Part shown: in pieces, positions 52,550 to 64,000 of the stretch | Layout of the letters: the number at the start of each line of letters is the position of its first letter | How positions within the stretch are numbered: position 1 is the first letter of the stretch | Translations under genes and position numbers: made by a program | The notes under the pieces: model-generated | What the model saw: only the letters and a program-made list of their open reading frames with translations | Told to the model about the DNA's origin: nothing | Databases searched by the model: none | Origin: Polytrichum commune | Lineage: Eukaryota > Streptophyta > Polytrichopsida > Polytrichales > Polytrichaceae | Direction of reading: 5' to 3' | Assembly: GCA_950295325.1 (NCBI GenBank) | Contig: OX485804.1 | Span: 66,440,033 to 66,504,032 of the forward strand | DNA length: 64,000 nucleotides

Positions 52550-54280
52550 TGTCGTGTGTGGTTCCGACCTATGTGTGGACTTCTATCACTCTAATCCCAT
52601 TTATTATAATCTCTTGTGAAGCTCAAGAGTTTGGCAAGTAGTCAAGACAAAGTCTGGGGTAATGTCTTTGAGTAATTGCATAGTCTTTAATTGCTATGAA
52701 TTATGCTTGCAATAATCTCTTAATCAACTTACGACCATCATGCAAGTCTTCACAATTGTAGTCACCACCTTCATCTTCCGGTGGACGTGACAACTTGTCT
52801 TAAGAATCATCTACATAGGTCAACATAAGAACAACACATCAACAAAATAGGCTATAATCTTTATTATATGTTGTAATCTATTTTGGGTGGTAAAATAATA
52901 TTCATTGGATACAAATTTGCTCTGATGAGGTAAAGTCTTCCTCCCTTCAAGGTAATGTCTTTGGCATCTTATAGCCTGCACATTCTATGATTGGCCTTGT
53001 GACCTTTGCATGTAGACTCATTGCCTTTTCTGCCAATTGCAAGGGGCAATAGACTTATTTGGCTATATTCTTCTCTCCACACTTACCTCATGGTAATGTC
53101 TTTCACTTACTTGGCTATCTCCCAACCTAAGTCTTCGCTATGGTCTTTCATATTCCAATGCTAATGACTATTCCTATCCTAGGCTCTCTTGGTATGTTCA
53201 CTTTCACTTATTCATATTCCATTGCTAATGACTATGCCTATCCTAGGCTCTCTTGGTATGTTCACTTTCACTTAGACTATTTGCCTTCCTCTCTTCACAA
53301 GAGAGTTACCCTCTCTTAAGACGACTCTTTCATTCTTCCTACAGAGGCTATCGCCTTTCTTCCAACAATTTCTCATCACTCTCCTTTACATGCTAAGTGA
53401 ACAATCATACATGGCCATTGCCTAGAATTTTGTCAATTTATTTTTTCTCACTCTTGCCCTTAACGATCTCACAATCATTCTGCATCCCAGGCTATCACCA
53501 AAATTTCCCTAATCAACTTTTACATTGGCTCTCCTAGCCTTTAAAATTTCACTTCCTTGTTGACATGTTAATGCCTTCCATGCCCTTGATTCCTTGACAG
53601 CTTTCTCAATCACAATTCTCATTATATTTAGTCTTCGTGTTTGGGCCAACTAAAGCAAAAAACCAAGGAAGTTTTTTTAATGTAATCTTAGATACAAAAG
53701 TTAGCATCCCTTTTAATAACTAAGAGAGAGAGAGAGTGAGTGAGTGAGCGAGTGTGTGTCCATTCACTCTCACGTCAAAATTCGATAAGAAAATGTAGGA
53801 GTCCAAGTCACTCAAATCCATCAACCTACATCTATTCTCAAGACGTACTTGGGATTAATCCTATCAACTATACCATTGACCTCCATCCTTGAGATTTGGG
53901 GTTAAATAAGCCTATTGCTTTGCAATGTTGAGACTATGCATGATTCTACATATGAAAATAGCATGCCTTCTATACTAATATCCTCTTCTTTGTAGAGTTG
54001 AGAGGGGAGAAGGTGGTTATAGTCAACAACCGACTTGAAGCAGCAATAGCCTTCTAGTCCTATTATGAATGACAATCTAACTACCATGTGTTGGATGAAA
54101 GACATAAAACTTGAAAATTGCATGCTTCAGCCATGCTATAACAAAAATTAATGGCTCACAATAGGGGATGCTTTTAAGAAGCCTAATAGCATCCTAGCCT
54201 TAGGAGTTGGAATGAGCACCCTCTAAGACACTAAGACACTAAGACACTTGACGCCCGTATATGATACCAGCGTGAATGTG
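52550..54280. other. Gene-free pyrimidine-rich stretch
   Basis: Long C/T-rich plus strand with the 64-bp tandem duplication and a GA/GT simple repeat near 53,725. No coding region supported. Confidence 0.5.
53147..53274. repeat. Tandem duplication, 64-bp unit
   Basis: 53147-53210 and 53211-53274 differ at two or so positions. Both end 'ggtatgttcactttcactta'. Confidence 0.92.
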
Positions 54281-54287
54281 AGCCCAT

Positions 54288-54543
54288 ATCACTATATTCG
54301 TTAACTGGAGACTTTTTCATGATTTGGAGACTAATAAAAGACTTCAAGTCTCATATTGTGTTTAGTGCATGTTTTGATTATGATATAGATACTTATTATA
54401 TTTAGAAATATATATACTCCTCATGCATGAATATGTAGAAAGGTCATTACCAATGTTCTCCACATTCACAATATTGCATCCCAAACTATGAGTAAAGTTT
54501 ATTTTGAGACTTTCCAAAGTCTTCAATTAACGAATATAGTGAT
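54288..54543. mobile_element. Short TIR element (ATCACTATATTCGTTAA ends)
   Basis: A 256-bp element. The left end ATCACTATATTCGTTAA and right end TTAACGAATATAGTGAT are perfect inverses over 17 bases, continuing imperfectly ('ctggagacttt' / 'aagtcttcaa'). It is AT-rich inside with no open frame. Confidence 0.75.
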
Positions 54544-54585
54544 CCATTGTCCAAATGCTTAACACGGCGGGCCGTGTTGTAGCAT

Positions 54586-55430
54586 GAGGATTTATGCCTC
54601 TATGGGAGGTGGGCTCTATTGGTTTGTTTTTAGTCCCTTTTGTTTAGGGAGGTGTGATAGTAGCTTGTTTATTTTCAAGTTTCCTTTTGTTGAAGACAAG
54701 GTAAGTAAGATATTTAATGGCATTTTGGTGTATATCTTTCATGAGTGTTTTAATGTTGGACTTCGGGATTTTAAGGTTGGTTAATTTGTTAATGGATTGT
54801 TCATGTATAGCGCCTCTTATGCCCGCTGTGATAGTGATGAGGGGGTTCGTTTTCCATCCTTGTTTTGTATGCTACTAATTAATGGGTCATATTTGGCGTG
54901 TTTGAGCGTGAGGGCTTGTTCGGGGAATCTGTCATGACAGTATGTGAATTTAATGAATTGTATTGTGTGTGTAGGTGCCGGTAGTAAAGGTGTTGGTGTG
55001 TGGTTTGGGGCTCCTAGTACACTTAGTATATCTGGTCTTAACTTGGCTTGGCATTGGCAATTTGTTTGTGGACATGTACATTTTATGAGCCATTCTGGGA
55101 CGGTTTTTTCTTGGTTCATGTTGTTGAGGTTGCCTGCATTTGTTAGTGTGTAGAATCGAGTGTGTTTGTTGGCTTGTAATGTTTGAGTGATGAGGTGTAC
55201 TGTTTTATTGCGGCGAGCAATTCTTAAGCCTTTTAGATAGGGATGTTCACACAAGGATAGTAGGTGTGGCCTTGTGTCTCTGTCATTTCTGTGGCATAAT
55301 GTGCAGTTGGGGTTTTGAAATTTGAGAGGCCAAAAAATGTTTTTTTTTGTGATTACCCATGTATTGTGAGCACCCTCTACCTTAATATGATTCAAACTTT
55401 GAGGAACTAGACTCATGCAAACTGAAATTA
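54586..55430 (-). pseudogene. LINE 3' part with restriction-like endonuclease remnant
   Basis: Minus-strand frame 55416-54817 (199 aa) reads as the C-terminus of an R2/CRE-type non-LTR retrotransposon polyprotein. It has a CCHC finger C-X2-C-X9-H-X4-C at about residues 38-56, then RRNKTVHL (usually RHN in related elements), RPDILSV, and IQFIKFTYCHDRF with AKYDPL. This matches the PD..(D/E)..K layout of the restriction-like endonuclease, but the expected acidic residue seems to be Lys, so it is probably inactive. The reverse transcriptase core is absent (5' truncation). Its 3' end is shared with the copies at 26.3 and 4.97 kb. The family call is from pattern memory. Confidence 0.7.
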
Positions 55431-55724
55431 TTGTTTGTACATATGTCGAGGCATTTCGTATAAGGTAGATGTGCTTAATTTGGATACTTTTCTCTTTGCA
55501 TCAACTTCTAGTAAGACATAGAACACGCAATTAGCATGCATTGAGATAGCAAATCCAAATTGTGCATATAGCCATTTGCCTCAAGATTTTTAGAGCTCAT
55601 TTTGAATATGTTATTCATTATCAAAGTGAAGATTGAATGTACGAACTAGTGTGAGTGAAGAAAGGGGTATAATATGAGGCATTAGCGTACATAGTTTACA
55701 TAATGGATCTAGATATTGTTTTTC

Positions 55725-55990
55725 TCTAGTGTGTAATTTTAAAAAGGCTACCAAGAATTTTGAAGTAAAGGTAGATGTACAAAAGGGGGCCCTAGGTTTA
55801 GAGAAAAACATGATAGTGCTTTCATCCAATTTACATTTTCATCTATTATAGTCATATGCTGAACGTCACCAATGACTTGTATATATAATAAAATCCTCTT
55901 TATTTCATGATTTATATCTTGTGTATGTAGTGGAGACATTTATCACATAAGATTGTGAAGATTACTGCAAATACATGAGTTTATTTTAGC
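55725..55990. repeat. Dispersed repeat shared with 797-1,290
   Basis: The partner of the repeat at the left end of the window, in the same order but more compact. Confidence 0.6.
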
Positions 55991-56340
55991 CTATTATTAG
56001 TACATGAAATGCTATTTCATGAGCAGGCTCATGTGAGCCTACTCATGAGACTTGGTTTGTCTATCTAAGAGTCGGGGTGTTTATCTAAGACTTTGGTTGT
56101 TTATTGTGGCCCAAGAACCCTCCATGACCAAAATTATTATTATTATTTTTTTTTTTTGGGGGGGGGGGGGCAAATTCAGGCAATTCATACAAAACATTGA
56201 TTGTTGGTGAAATTCTTAAGGTTATACATTTGAATTTTTAAAATGATAGCTCACTAAATTTCATTTTAACATGAGGGTTAAAAAATGCCTCTCTTTATCT
56301 CTTCTCATTTATGCGGTCAATGCTCTGATGAATTGGGAAG

Positions 56341-56840
56341 CTTGATTTGCGAGGGGAGGCCTAGCATGTGGGAAGGTTGGCTAAGGAGGTTGAAAATGAG
56401 GTCAAAATGGAAGTGTTATTGCCGGTGATCCCATTTTGGGGCTCAAAACGACACTCCAAGACTCTTGGAAAGGTGAGAAAATGCTGAGATTAATATTTTA
56501 TTTGAGATTTTGAGATTTTTTTCTAGGTGATTTTAATGATGAGCAATCCAAATTGATAATATTTGTTCTTTGTATTTTTGGAAATTGTTTATGTAGTTAG
56601 TGCTCACGTCAAGCAATGAGCTTGATTTGTGAAGGGAGAAGGGGACACCAAGCCTGTGGGAAGGTGGGATGGGGAGGTTGAAAAGGAGACAAGAATGGGA
56701 ATGCTTTTGTTGTAGTCCCATTTTGGGGCTCAAAAGGACACTCCAAGTCCCTGGAAAGATGAACAAATGCTAGAAATGATATTTTTATGAAATATCTCAA
56801 AATCTTTTTAGGTGGTTGTAATGATGGGCACTTTAAAATG
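56341..56840. repeat. Tandem duplication, about 280-bp unit
   Basis: Copies start at about 56341 and 56621 ('cttgatttg'). They share 'tgtgggaaggt', 'cccattttggggctcaaaa', 'gacactccaag' and 'ggaaagatga'. Confidence 0.8.
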
Positions 56841-57705
56841 TGCACATTAGGAAAATAAAAAATAAAATTTTGAATTGGTTATATAAGGAGAGTTCACCTC
56901 CAAATTACCTATATTTAGACATCGCCTTCTCCCCATCAACCAAGATTCAATTTCGAAGTTCAATGGCCATAAGGAATTTCATAGTGTTTACTCTCCAAGG
57001 TGCTTATCTAGGGAGAGCAGAGCCCACCTGAGCAGTCACGTCCATTACGTTGTGCTTTATTGGGTTTACTAAAATTTCCATTTCATTTTTCCATAATAAA
57101 CTATTTCACTCAGATCACCGCAATCAACCCAAAAAACCACAAATCACGCAATTGAAACCTCGCCAAATAAATTCCCACAACCAGTGAGCATGCCGAGAAG
57201 TAGATGAATTTTGCACCGGGATCTTGACCTTTAGCAACAGAGGCCATGCGAGCTAGATGGATTTGATCTTCGACATTTAAGGATACTAATTCCGAGTGGG
57301 TGTCTATGAATGAAATTCAAGTCATGTGTACAGAAGATATTTTGATAGCCTCAAGACATCACCATGTTGAAATCGAAATACTGAGCTGGATTCCATTCAC
57401 CTCGAATTCCCACTTGCAATGCGACGGACCCTGTCATCTGACATTTGAGTTGTCGTTATTTTCTCTCTGTTTGTTTTGCATTTTCTTTGTTCTCTCATCT
57501 CTGCGAGAAAAACACTCTCCAAGGATTTGCCAGTCTCCGCCTCCAGTGTCAAAGGAACTCGAAATTTTGCAATAGCAGTGATTCGATTCGCAAGAGGTGG
57601 TCGATAATCGAAGAAGAACAAGAAGCCTCCGTTTAAAAAGGAGCCAACCCCGCCCGACCTACCCTGCCCACGATTCTTTGAAATTCGTCGTGGTGCAGTT
57701 ATTTC

Positions 57706-59085
57706 CGGCAAAGTTGCTCGGTTTTGGTGCAGTCTGCGGATGTATCGTTCTATCTTGCAAGAGCCCATGGCTTGACTCATTGAATAATGGCATGGAATGT
57801 GGATTCTGATTGAAAATCAACTATTATGCCCTTGCATAAAACATTCACTGTAAGTTTTTCTTGTCCTGGCATGTTGCCGCATTCTCTTATCAGTTGTTCA
57901 AAAAATATCTCGGATTTTGAAGACGATGTCCTATATTCTGTTCGATAATACTTTTGGTGCTACTGTGCTGTAGCCATAGAACAGTTTCTTAAAATTTACG
58001 CCTCAATATTATGATATGTAACTGATTTTCTGATTAGAACTAAAATTTCACCGTTGATATTTGCAAAATAGATCTTTCCAAAATGTGAATGTTGACTGCA
58101 AGAATTCTCTTATCTCCTCTTTGTTGCAGCGTGCAAAAATGTTCATCTCAACATACTGCAAAGAATTTGTGGATCATAGTTTCCAAATGCCATCCTACTG
58201 GGCTCATCTAGAAGGTTAAGGTTCGAACAATGTTATGTCGGCATGTATATTTGGAAAAACCTCATAAGTAGGAAGTCACTGTAGTCACAATCATGATTGA
58301 GCTATTGTTACTTCACACCTTTGATATTTTCCATCATTCTGTATAACGATTTGTTTTTTTGTTAAAAACTAGGTGGTTGACCTTGATCTAGAAACGCCTA
58401 TATGAAAGGTTGTGTATTCTGTCTCAACAACAGTGCTGAATTGTGGTGTGGACAGAGGAAGGATTTGAGAGGTCTTGCAGACCCACATAGCCACGGAGAT
58501 TCTACTTGGTAATGTGACCAGGTGGACACCGACCGACCTCCAGTGGCAACTGCCATGGAGTTGGTGATGTGGAACTGACAGGGGCTAACACTTCCGCCAC
58601 ACAAAGCACTAAATCATGCTCGCCCTCCGGGTTGGGGGAATCCGCAAGAGGTCATTGTGTCACTCCAGTGTGGTGAACGATCCTCCAAAAGTTGAATTCA
58701 GAGTTTCGAAAATATGTTTATGAGAAATTCCTCCTGAGATTTCGATTCGTCTAACCCGGTAGGGATGTATAGTTTCTGCAAACTTGTATAGGTGTTTGAT
58801 TGGGCCGAATGATGTTCCCGAAGCTCCTTCCGTGATTTGTAGGGTGGTGGAGAATTGGGGGCATGCATGAGACCTTGGAATGGGCCTTACCTTGGAGTGA
58901 AGAATTTGCAAAATAGTTTTCTGGGAAAGTATCCCTGCTGACTCATGGAAGGAATTCTTTAGTTTGACAATGAAGCCACAATTTGCAGATTTTTGGAAAC
59001 ATCTGCTCAGCTAGATTACCATCCTAACGAAACAGATCAAATTCTGATCTTAATAAGGCCCGTTCCCCACAGCCTGTTACAAGAT
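57706..59085. repeat. Segmental duplication, copy B (direct)
   Basis: The partner of 51,106-52,520, shifted by about 6.6 kb. The flank just upstream (57,670-57,705) has a 'gtgcagttatttcc' phrase also found in the BTB leader near 48,768. Confidence 0.85.
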
Positions 59086-59451
59086 TTTTTGAATACCGAT
59101 TGGATTTTTTGTTAAAGTAGGATGTTGGTGATTTTTAGATCTCCCACCCCAACATACCACAGGCCGTTACAAACCAGAACCCTTATATGGCCACTGTTTT
59201 ATAACCTGACAGCTTGCCCCACCGAATTTTGTTTTGGTTAGGAAAGTGGGCGTCTTGCTGTTTGAAAAGATGGACGAGTAGTGATTTATATTCGAAACCG
59301 AATGGAAGAGGTGGAGAAATGGATGAGAGAGGGAGAAACATTATATTTAACATGGTTTGGACCTAATGGATATTTAAAGCATCTTGCATACAACAGAGCA
59401 GGAGGTTTAATTGATAAATAGTCCTGCTCTATTTTGTAACAGGTTGTGGGC
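59066..59451. mobile_element. Possible TIR element (CCCACAGCCTGTTACAA ends)
   Basis: CCCACAGCCTGTTACAA at the left and TTGTAACAGGTTGTGGG at the right form an inverted pair with one mismatch. The left end overlaps the end of a segmental duplication whose other copy (near 52,497) also has a related CCCCACAGC word, so the boundary is uncertain. Confidence 0.4.
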
Positions 59452-60475
59452 AGTGTGTAATTTTTGACAAAGTTTTTGCAAGTTTTTGACATTTTAGAAG
59501 AAAATGTAGATGTCAATTGACATTCATTTTTGTGTTTAAAAATGTGACGTGACGCTTTGGATTTGAAGTTGAACGCCAAATGAAATTTGTCAAACATACC
59601 CATTGGTTGTGGGTTCCCCTATATGTAGTAGATATCTCTAGATATTTTTGGGACAGAAGAATAATTATAATTATAGGACCTTGTAGTGAATGCAAACATA
59701 TAATACATTGACGATGGTGTGATGTGATTCAACCATTTTGATTTTTCTGTCACTTGAGTCTTCAGTGTCGAAGCGCACATTCCCTGGTGAGCGCTGATTG
59801 ATTCTTCTTTCCAGGATAGACAGCGATGAGCTTAGGTTCTAGCTCTGTGTGATCATGTGCAGGAAACCCGACAACTTCTTGTCATCACTACTGTACATGT
59901 ATAACCAATTTCTCACGTGCATTTTGTGTATGTCTTTGTACACAAAAAAATCTCACTATCCTCCCGGCAGCTCCGCCTATCCTCTATCCACCTCAGTGAC
60001 GCGGACCCTCTACCTTTGCAATTTAGTTACCACCTCCTTTAATTCTAGATGCACCGCATGCATTCCAACAATTTCATCAGGGTATTATGAACGAGTAAGA
60101 CGTGAGAACGTCCTATCGGCTATGCAAAGGGCTTTGAACATCATTGTGTCTTTGTCTTCAGTCAAGAGTCTCTCATATTGACGTAGCTTGAAAGAATGCA
60201 TGGATATTCGTGGGATTCTTGAAAAACGATTTTTGCAGGAAGCTTACTTGTGCGTGAATTGAAAGCACCCTGCACGATTTTCTGGTCAAGACAGCAGCCG
60301 GCAAGGCCCCTCGCAACAGACGAAGGGGTACCGTAGACCAGGACTCTCTATTCCGACCCCAAATCTTTCCACGTGTCGCTCCCACACTTGTTGAGATTTG
60401 TCTAGAATCCACCTGGCAACTCCTTCCCTAGCACTTGACTAAACACTAAAGTGCCCTCTACGGTGCCGAAAGGAT

Positions 60476-60482
60476 TATAAAG
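60476..60482 (+). promoter_or_regulatory. TATA box of the S-protein-homologue gene
   Basis: TATAAAG lies about 135 bases before the ATG and predicts a start site near 60,510 and a leader of about 105 bases. A CACGTGTC G-box/ABRE-like word lies about 105 bases further upstream (about 60370), suggesting possible stress or ABA control (inference). Confidence 0.6.
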
Positions 60483-60616
60483 GAGATCAGTGCATTCTAG
60501 CACCTGCATAAATTGAGATCATCAAATCTCTCTATAACTCCTACTCCATCCCCAGGGTTTTACTTTTGTAGACTATACACTTCTTTGCACAGATTGAATT
60601 AGTACAGGGCTCGAAG

Positions 60617-61006
60617 ATGGATCATGCAATATTTCTCATGAGGATGATGGTCTTGGCCTTAGTGACGTTGTTGTTGGTGGTGGAAGGAGGGTGGTGCAAA
60701 GACCACGCGACTATTGTGAACAAGATGGCCACCGCAACACTGCAAGTGCACTGCCACTCGCGGGACAACGATTTGGGAGTGCGGTGGTTGGTGCCCAACC
60801 AGGTGTATGTGATCTCGTTCCACCACAACATCTGGGGCACCACGCTCTACAGTTGCGACTTCGACGCGCCGGGCCACCAAACCAAGAGCATTCATGTGTA
60901 CGAGGGATATCTGGTGCCGGATCGCCAGGTTTGGTGCACTCAGTGCACTTGGACTGTCACCGACACCACTCTCGATTGCGATGGCTTCCTCGACTACTCC
61001 TGGTGA
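60617..61006 (+). CDS. Secreted S-protein homologue (plant self-incompatibility S1 family), 129 aa
   Basis: A single exon with start MDHAIF. A signal peptide is evident: hydrophobic stretch at about residues 8-22, probable cleavage near 27 after GGWC. The mature part shows the S1-family pattern: VNKMATATLQVHCHSRDNDLG, then WLVPNQVYVISF, an LYSCDF segment, and a C-terminal CTQC...W...DCDGF. The cysteines HC, SC, C..C fit the family's conserved disulphide set. S-protein homologues are small secreted proteins: poppy S1 proteins are pistil self-incompatibility ligands, while most others have unknown roles. The gene has its own TATA box and no related neighbour. The family call is from pattern memory but is strong; a specific role should not be assumed. 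Confidence 0.88.
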   Translation: MDHAIFLMRMMVLALVTLLLVVEGGWCKDHATIVNKMATATLQVHCHSRDNDLGVRWLVPNQVYVISFHHNIWGTTLYSCDFDAPGHQTKSIHVYEGYLVPDRQVWCTQCTWTVTDTTLDCDGFLDYSW

Positions 61007-61272
61007 CGACGATCAACCTGCTGCTTAATCAATTGCGAGTCACATTCATATATGCTTCTATATGTATGGTCATCTTAATTGTGACCCATCGATCGGCTGG
61101 ACGACAGTTTTCGATCCTGTGGCGAGACATGCGCCAGGATCATGATAAGCGTCGTCGTCATGATTCATGTGCTAGCTACGTCGACCATGCAGAGAATTAA
61201 GGACTGGAATTTGAGCAGTTGCTTACAACAATGTGATTTCCTGCAAGTTCATATATGACTCATGTACAGACA

Positions 61273-61638
61273 GGATATCAATAAGGTTGAGGCATCTGTG
61301 ACCCATAAAATAAGAGAGTTTGACATCTGTTTAGGAGGAGTAATAGTGGAGAATTTTTTCTTGCAAAGGGAAACTAATTCTAAGGAGAATGCCCCCCCAA
61401 AAAAATTGAATTTTTTTATGAGTATGAAAATTGTTACAAATTTTGAAGTGGTAAAGTTAGAGTAACACATAGTTGATCTATAGATTTAACCCATAACTGT
61501 TCATTTGAATTCTAATGCTTGGTTATGACAGTTGTCAAAAGTCTTATGAGAATAGTTAATCACAAGCCGCCACCACATAAACTTTAGCTCTGTTCACCTA
61601 AAAATATATAAATCTCATCCATGTTGACATGACATGAG
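61273..61638. repeat. Local direct duplication, copy 1
   Basis: Shares 'aaggttgaggcatc', 'gtaaagttagagtaacacat' and 'atctcatccatgttg' with 61,878-62,235. It is about 600 bp upstream of that copy and begins roughly 270 bp after the S-protein-homologue stop. Confidence 0.85.
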
Positions 61639-61877
61639 CCTTTGTGAAACACGCAATGCACCATGATGTATTTTATCATAGAGAAATTTCCACCGCAGTG
61701 TTTAAAGTACCAATACACGGCCCGTGCTAACAGGAGCTAAGCTAGATTGAATTGAAAATGCTAAGCTTAAGACTGCCAACTGCAAGTATTGATTCCATGG
61801 CGACTAAGCTTAAGTAGTGAAGTTGACCTAAGCCAGAAGTTAGAACAAAGTTCTTCTCTAGTTTTGTTCTACCTTTA

Positions 61878-62235
61878 AGGTTGAGGCATCATAACCGATA
61901 AATTAGGAGAGTTTGCATCTGTTTAGTAGGAGTAATAGTGAGGAATTGTTTTTCTTGTGAAGAGAAACACATTCTAAGGAGAATGCAAAAATAAATAAAT
62001 GACTAAATGAAATCATGAATATGAAAATTGTTATAAACTTCAAAGCGGTAAAGTTAGAGTAACACATAATCAATCTGTAGGTTAACTCATAACTGCTCAT
62101 CTAAATGCTCATTCGTGGTTGTGACAGTTGTCGAAACTCTTCTGAGGGTAACCAATCACGAGTTGCCACTACATAAATCTTAACTCCGTTTGCATTAAAC
62201 ATATAGATCTCATCCATGTTGGCAATGCATGACCC
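61878..62235. repeat. Local direct duplication, copy 2
   Basis: The partner of 61,273-61,638, diverged at about 15-20 percent by eye. No coding frame is kept between the two. Confidence 0.85.
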
Positions 62236-62239
62236 TAAT

Positions 62240-63540
62240 GAGTGGTTATATAAACCTAGTTGACTATACATGCCTCGACCTTAGGACTCTCCTAGGCTAA
62301 GTTAATAGTAAGTAACCATTACAAGAGTTTCTAAAAGTATAGTAGAGGCACCTATTCCCGATCAGGACCCCATCGGCAATCTATAGGGTACCAAAATTTT
62401 GATTAGCTAGGATTCAATTTCGATCAGGCCAAAACAAATAGTGCCATGACACATGTCCTAGTTTGAGTGCTACAGTGAGAAGGAGTGACCGGTTAAAATG
62501 AGCAGTTATGGCATACTCTAGACATTGATAATATCTTTAGGGCAACTTTTGGCTTCAAAAATTCACAATAATTTCAATTTAAGGAATAAAACTACCGAAA
62601 ATTTTGCACCACCTTATACTTCTTCAAATTAGCGCAAAATCTCTAAAGTGATTGGTTATGGGTGTCTCTACTCTACCTTGGAAGCTTACACTTGGTATAT
62701 ATCTAATGTAAAGTCAATGCTTCAGTCTGCCACTTTCTATAGATGACGCCCTGTACTAATCAGTCAAGAAGTATTAGACTTCTCAGACTGGTTACATAGA
62801 GGCTTTCTAGAAAGTTCCAGTGAGGTGGTCATATCAGCAGTTATATATGGTGCCAATATTGATTTGAAACTCTATCCATGAGCCTCTTTATAAATAGACC
62901 AAAATACAGAGTGAAACACAAAACCCATCATGAATGCACCATATTATATTGCTGTGACCCGTTGTACTAAATAATTATCAATTCATTTTTTTAATCCCTA
63001 AAAGCCTTCTTTTAAATGAACAATGATGTTTAATCCCTAAAGCTTGTGGGTTTTAGTTTGAATCAAAGATGTATTATAAAGTATGATTTAGAAGTTTTCT
63101 TTTGTGTTGGCATACAAGAGAAAATTTTAGGGAGTTAAATTTTAAATCACATTTGTGCGGTTGGAATATGAATCTTTATCCTTGGTCTCCACCAGATCAT
63201 TTTATAAGTATTTTCCTTCAAAAAATGATAAAAATTCCAAGGTGTATCGAAATCACTTGATCTTTGATACGATAGGCTAAAAGTTTGAGTTGCATAATCT
63301 ACTGGAAAAGACAAAAAACATTAATGTCACTATTATTGTTACTTTCCCAAAATAACTCATTTGGTAAGAAGGGAATAAAACTAAGGATTTCAATCACTTC
63401 AAGGTCCATATCTTAGAGCCATTGAATATAGAATTTCGATCCATTTGCTCTAGATGGCGCGAAACTTCATTAAAAAGTTTGCCTTAAAACTCATATGTAT
63501 TTTTGAAAAAGCCCACAACCACTTTTTGGCTTCTTGGGCA
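62240..63540. other. Gene-free AT-rich stretch
   Basis: No open frame above 60 codons and no repeat partner noticed. Confidence 0.5.
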
Positions 63541-63549
63541 TTTAGGAGT

Positions 63550-63800
63550 TGAATCATGTTCTAACCAATGAACAGGGAGACCTAACCGCTAGTTACAGAT
63601 GAACCTGTTGAGTTTGAGATATAGCTGGTTGAAGTTCAAGACCTCAGAAAAATCACCGATCGTTTAGAGGAATCTATGGCATATACCTCACATTGATAAA
63701 GAAAAACGCGAAGATCACAGCATGTCATGTAACCAGTTGAGCTTGGAAACACTAGGATCTCAATCGATTATGCCCAAAAATCTCCCTGGACACTGGTCCT
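63550..63800. repeat. Dispersed repeat, partner of about 6,440-7,300 without the TIR element
   Basis: 'caatgaacagggagaccta' runs directly into 'ctagttacagatgaacc', whereas in the partner a 646-bp TIR element separates the two flanks. Confidence 0.7.
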
Positions 63801-64000
63801 GAGAGAGAAAATGTCGATGCTGCAGCAGTACGTCTGCTTCTGAATGGTACAATTATGCATAATTTCAACAAACGCACTGAAATATTGAGTTTGCAGCATT
63901 TTCTCAGTTAACTGTAAATTGCTTGTAATGCATTACACATGGTGAAACGATTAACAGATGACTAGGTATGCTTAGTTTTGAATCTGGATGCTGCTCTAGG

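Noticed and set aside
60691-61200. 169-codon plus frame overlapping the S-protein homologue
   Set aside because: A +1/+2 frame shadow of the real 129-aa gene; it lacks a signal peptide and any family pattern.

Overview
The window reads as nuclear DNA of a land plant, most likely a bryophyte or another non-flowering plant. That placement is an inference from the plant-type C3 PEP carboxylase, small introns with GT..AG borders, a plant METTL5 orthologue, a plant S-protein homologue, GA-rich 5' leaders, and intergenic DNA packed with short inverted-repeat elements. No bacterial operon, CRISPR array, tRNA or rRNA gene was seen. Five protein-coding genes can be supported; most of the other open frames are chance or antisense shadows.

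Layout. 1-13,200 has no recognisable gene. It holds terminal-inverted-repeat (TIR) elements, a short LINE 3' fragment, two large hairpins (one microRNA-precursor-like) and repeats shared with later parts of the window. 13,211-14,400 is a three-unit tandem array rich in ATGCAT words, ending at a GC-rich promoter region. 15,962-24,427 is a complete 12-exon phosphoenolpyruvate carboxylase gene (966 aa after splicing) on the + strand; intron 8 carries a TIR element. 24,430-27,880 holds the PEPC 3' region, a second LINE fragment and a small TIR element. 28,093-31,060 (- strand) is a three-exon gene for an 887-aa protein with one C2HC zinc finger, of unknown function; its leader region reaches toward a GC-rich block at 33.6-34.5 kb. 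34.6-40.3 kb is intergenic with a repeat pair, a possible solo LTR and older repeats. 40,618-44,724 is a nine-exon METTL5-type rRNA m6A methyltransferase gene (206 aa) with an apparent GC-AG first intron and a repeat-filled second intron. 47.7-50.2 kb holds a single-coding-exon BTB/POZ gene with a duplicated leader and a seven-codon upstream ORF. Downstream of it a 1.4 kb segment is duplicated in direct orientation at 51.1 and 57.7 kb, with a LINE carrying a restriction-like endonuclease remnant between the copies. 60,617-61,006 is a secreted S-protein-homologue gene with a TATA box. The rest to 64,000 is AT-rich with local duplications.

The genes do not form a pathway: they are a housekeeping carbon-metabolism enzyme, an rRNA modification enzyme, an orphan zinc-finger protein, a probable ubiquitin-ligase adaptor and a small secreted protein. 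The strongest unexplained signals are the CTACACTAAAT-ended TIR family (six copies, 3-bp target duplications in some, one copy with a related empty site in the same window), the two hairpins near 10.0 and 11.1 kb, and the orphan zinc-finger gene. All splice sites were placed by eye from GT/AG borders, reading phase and family alignment from memory; no search was run.
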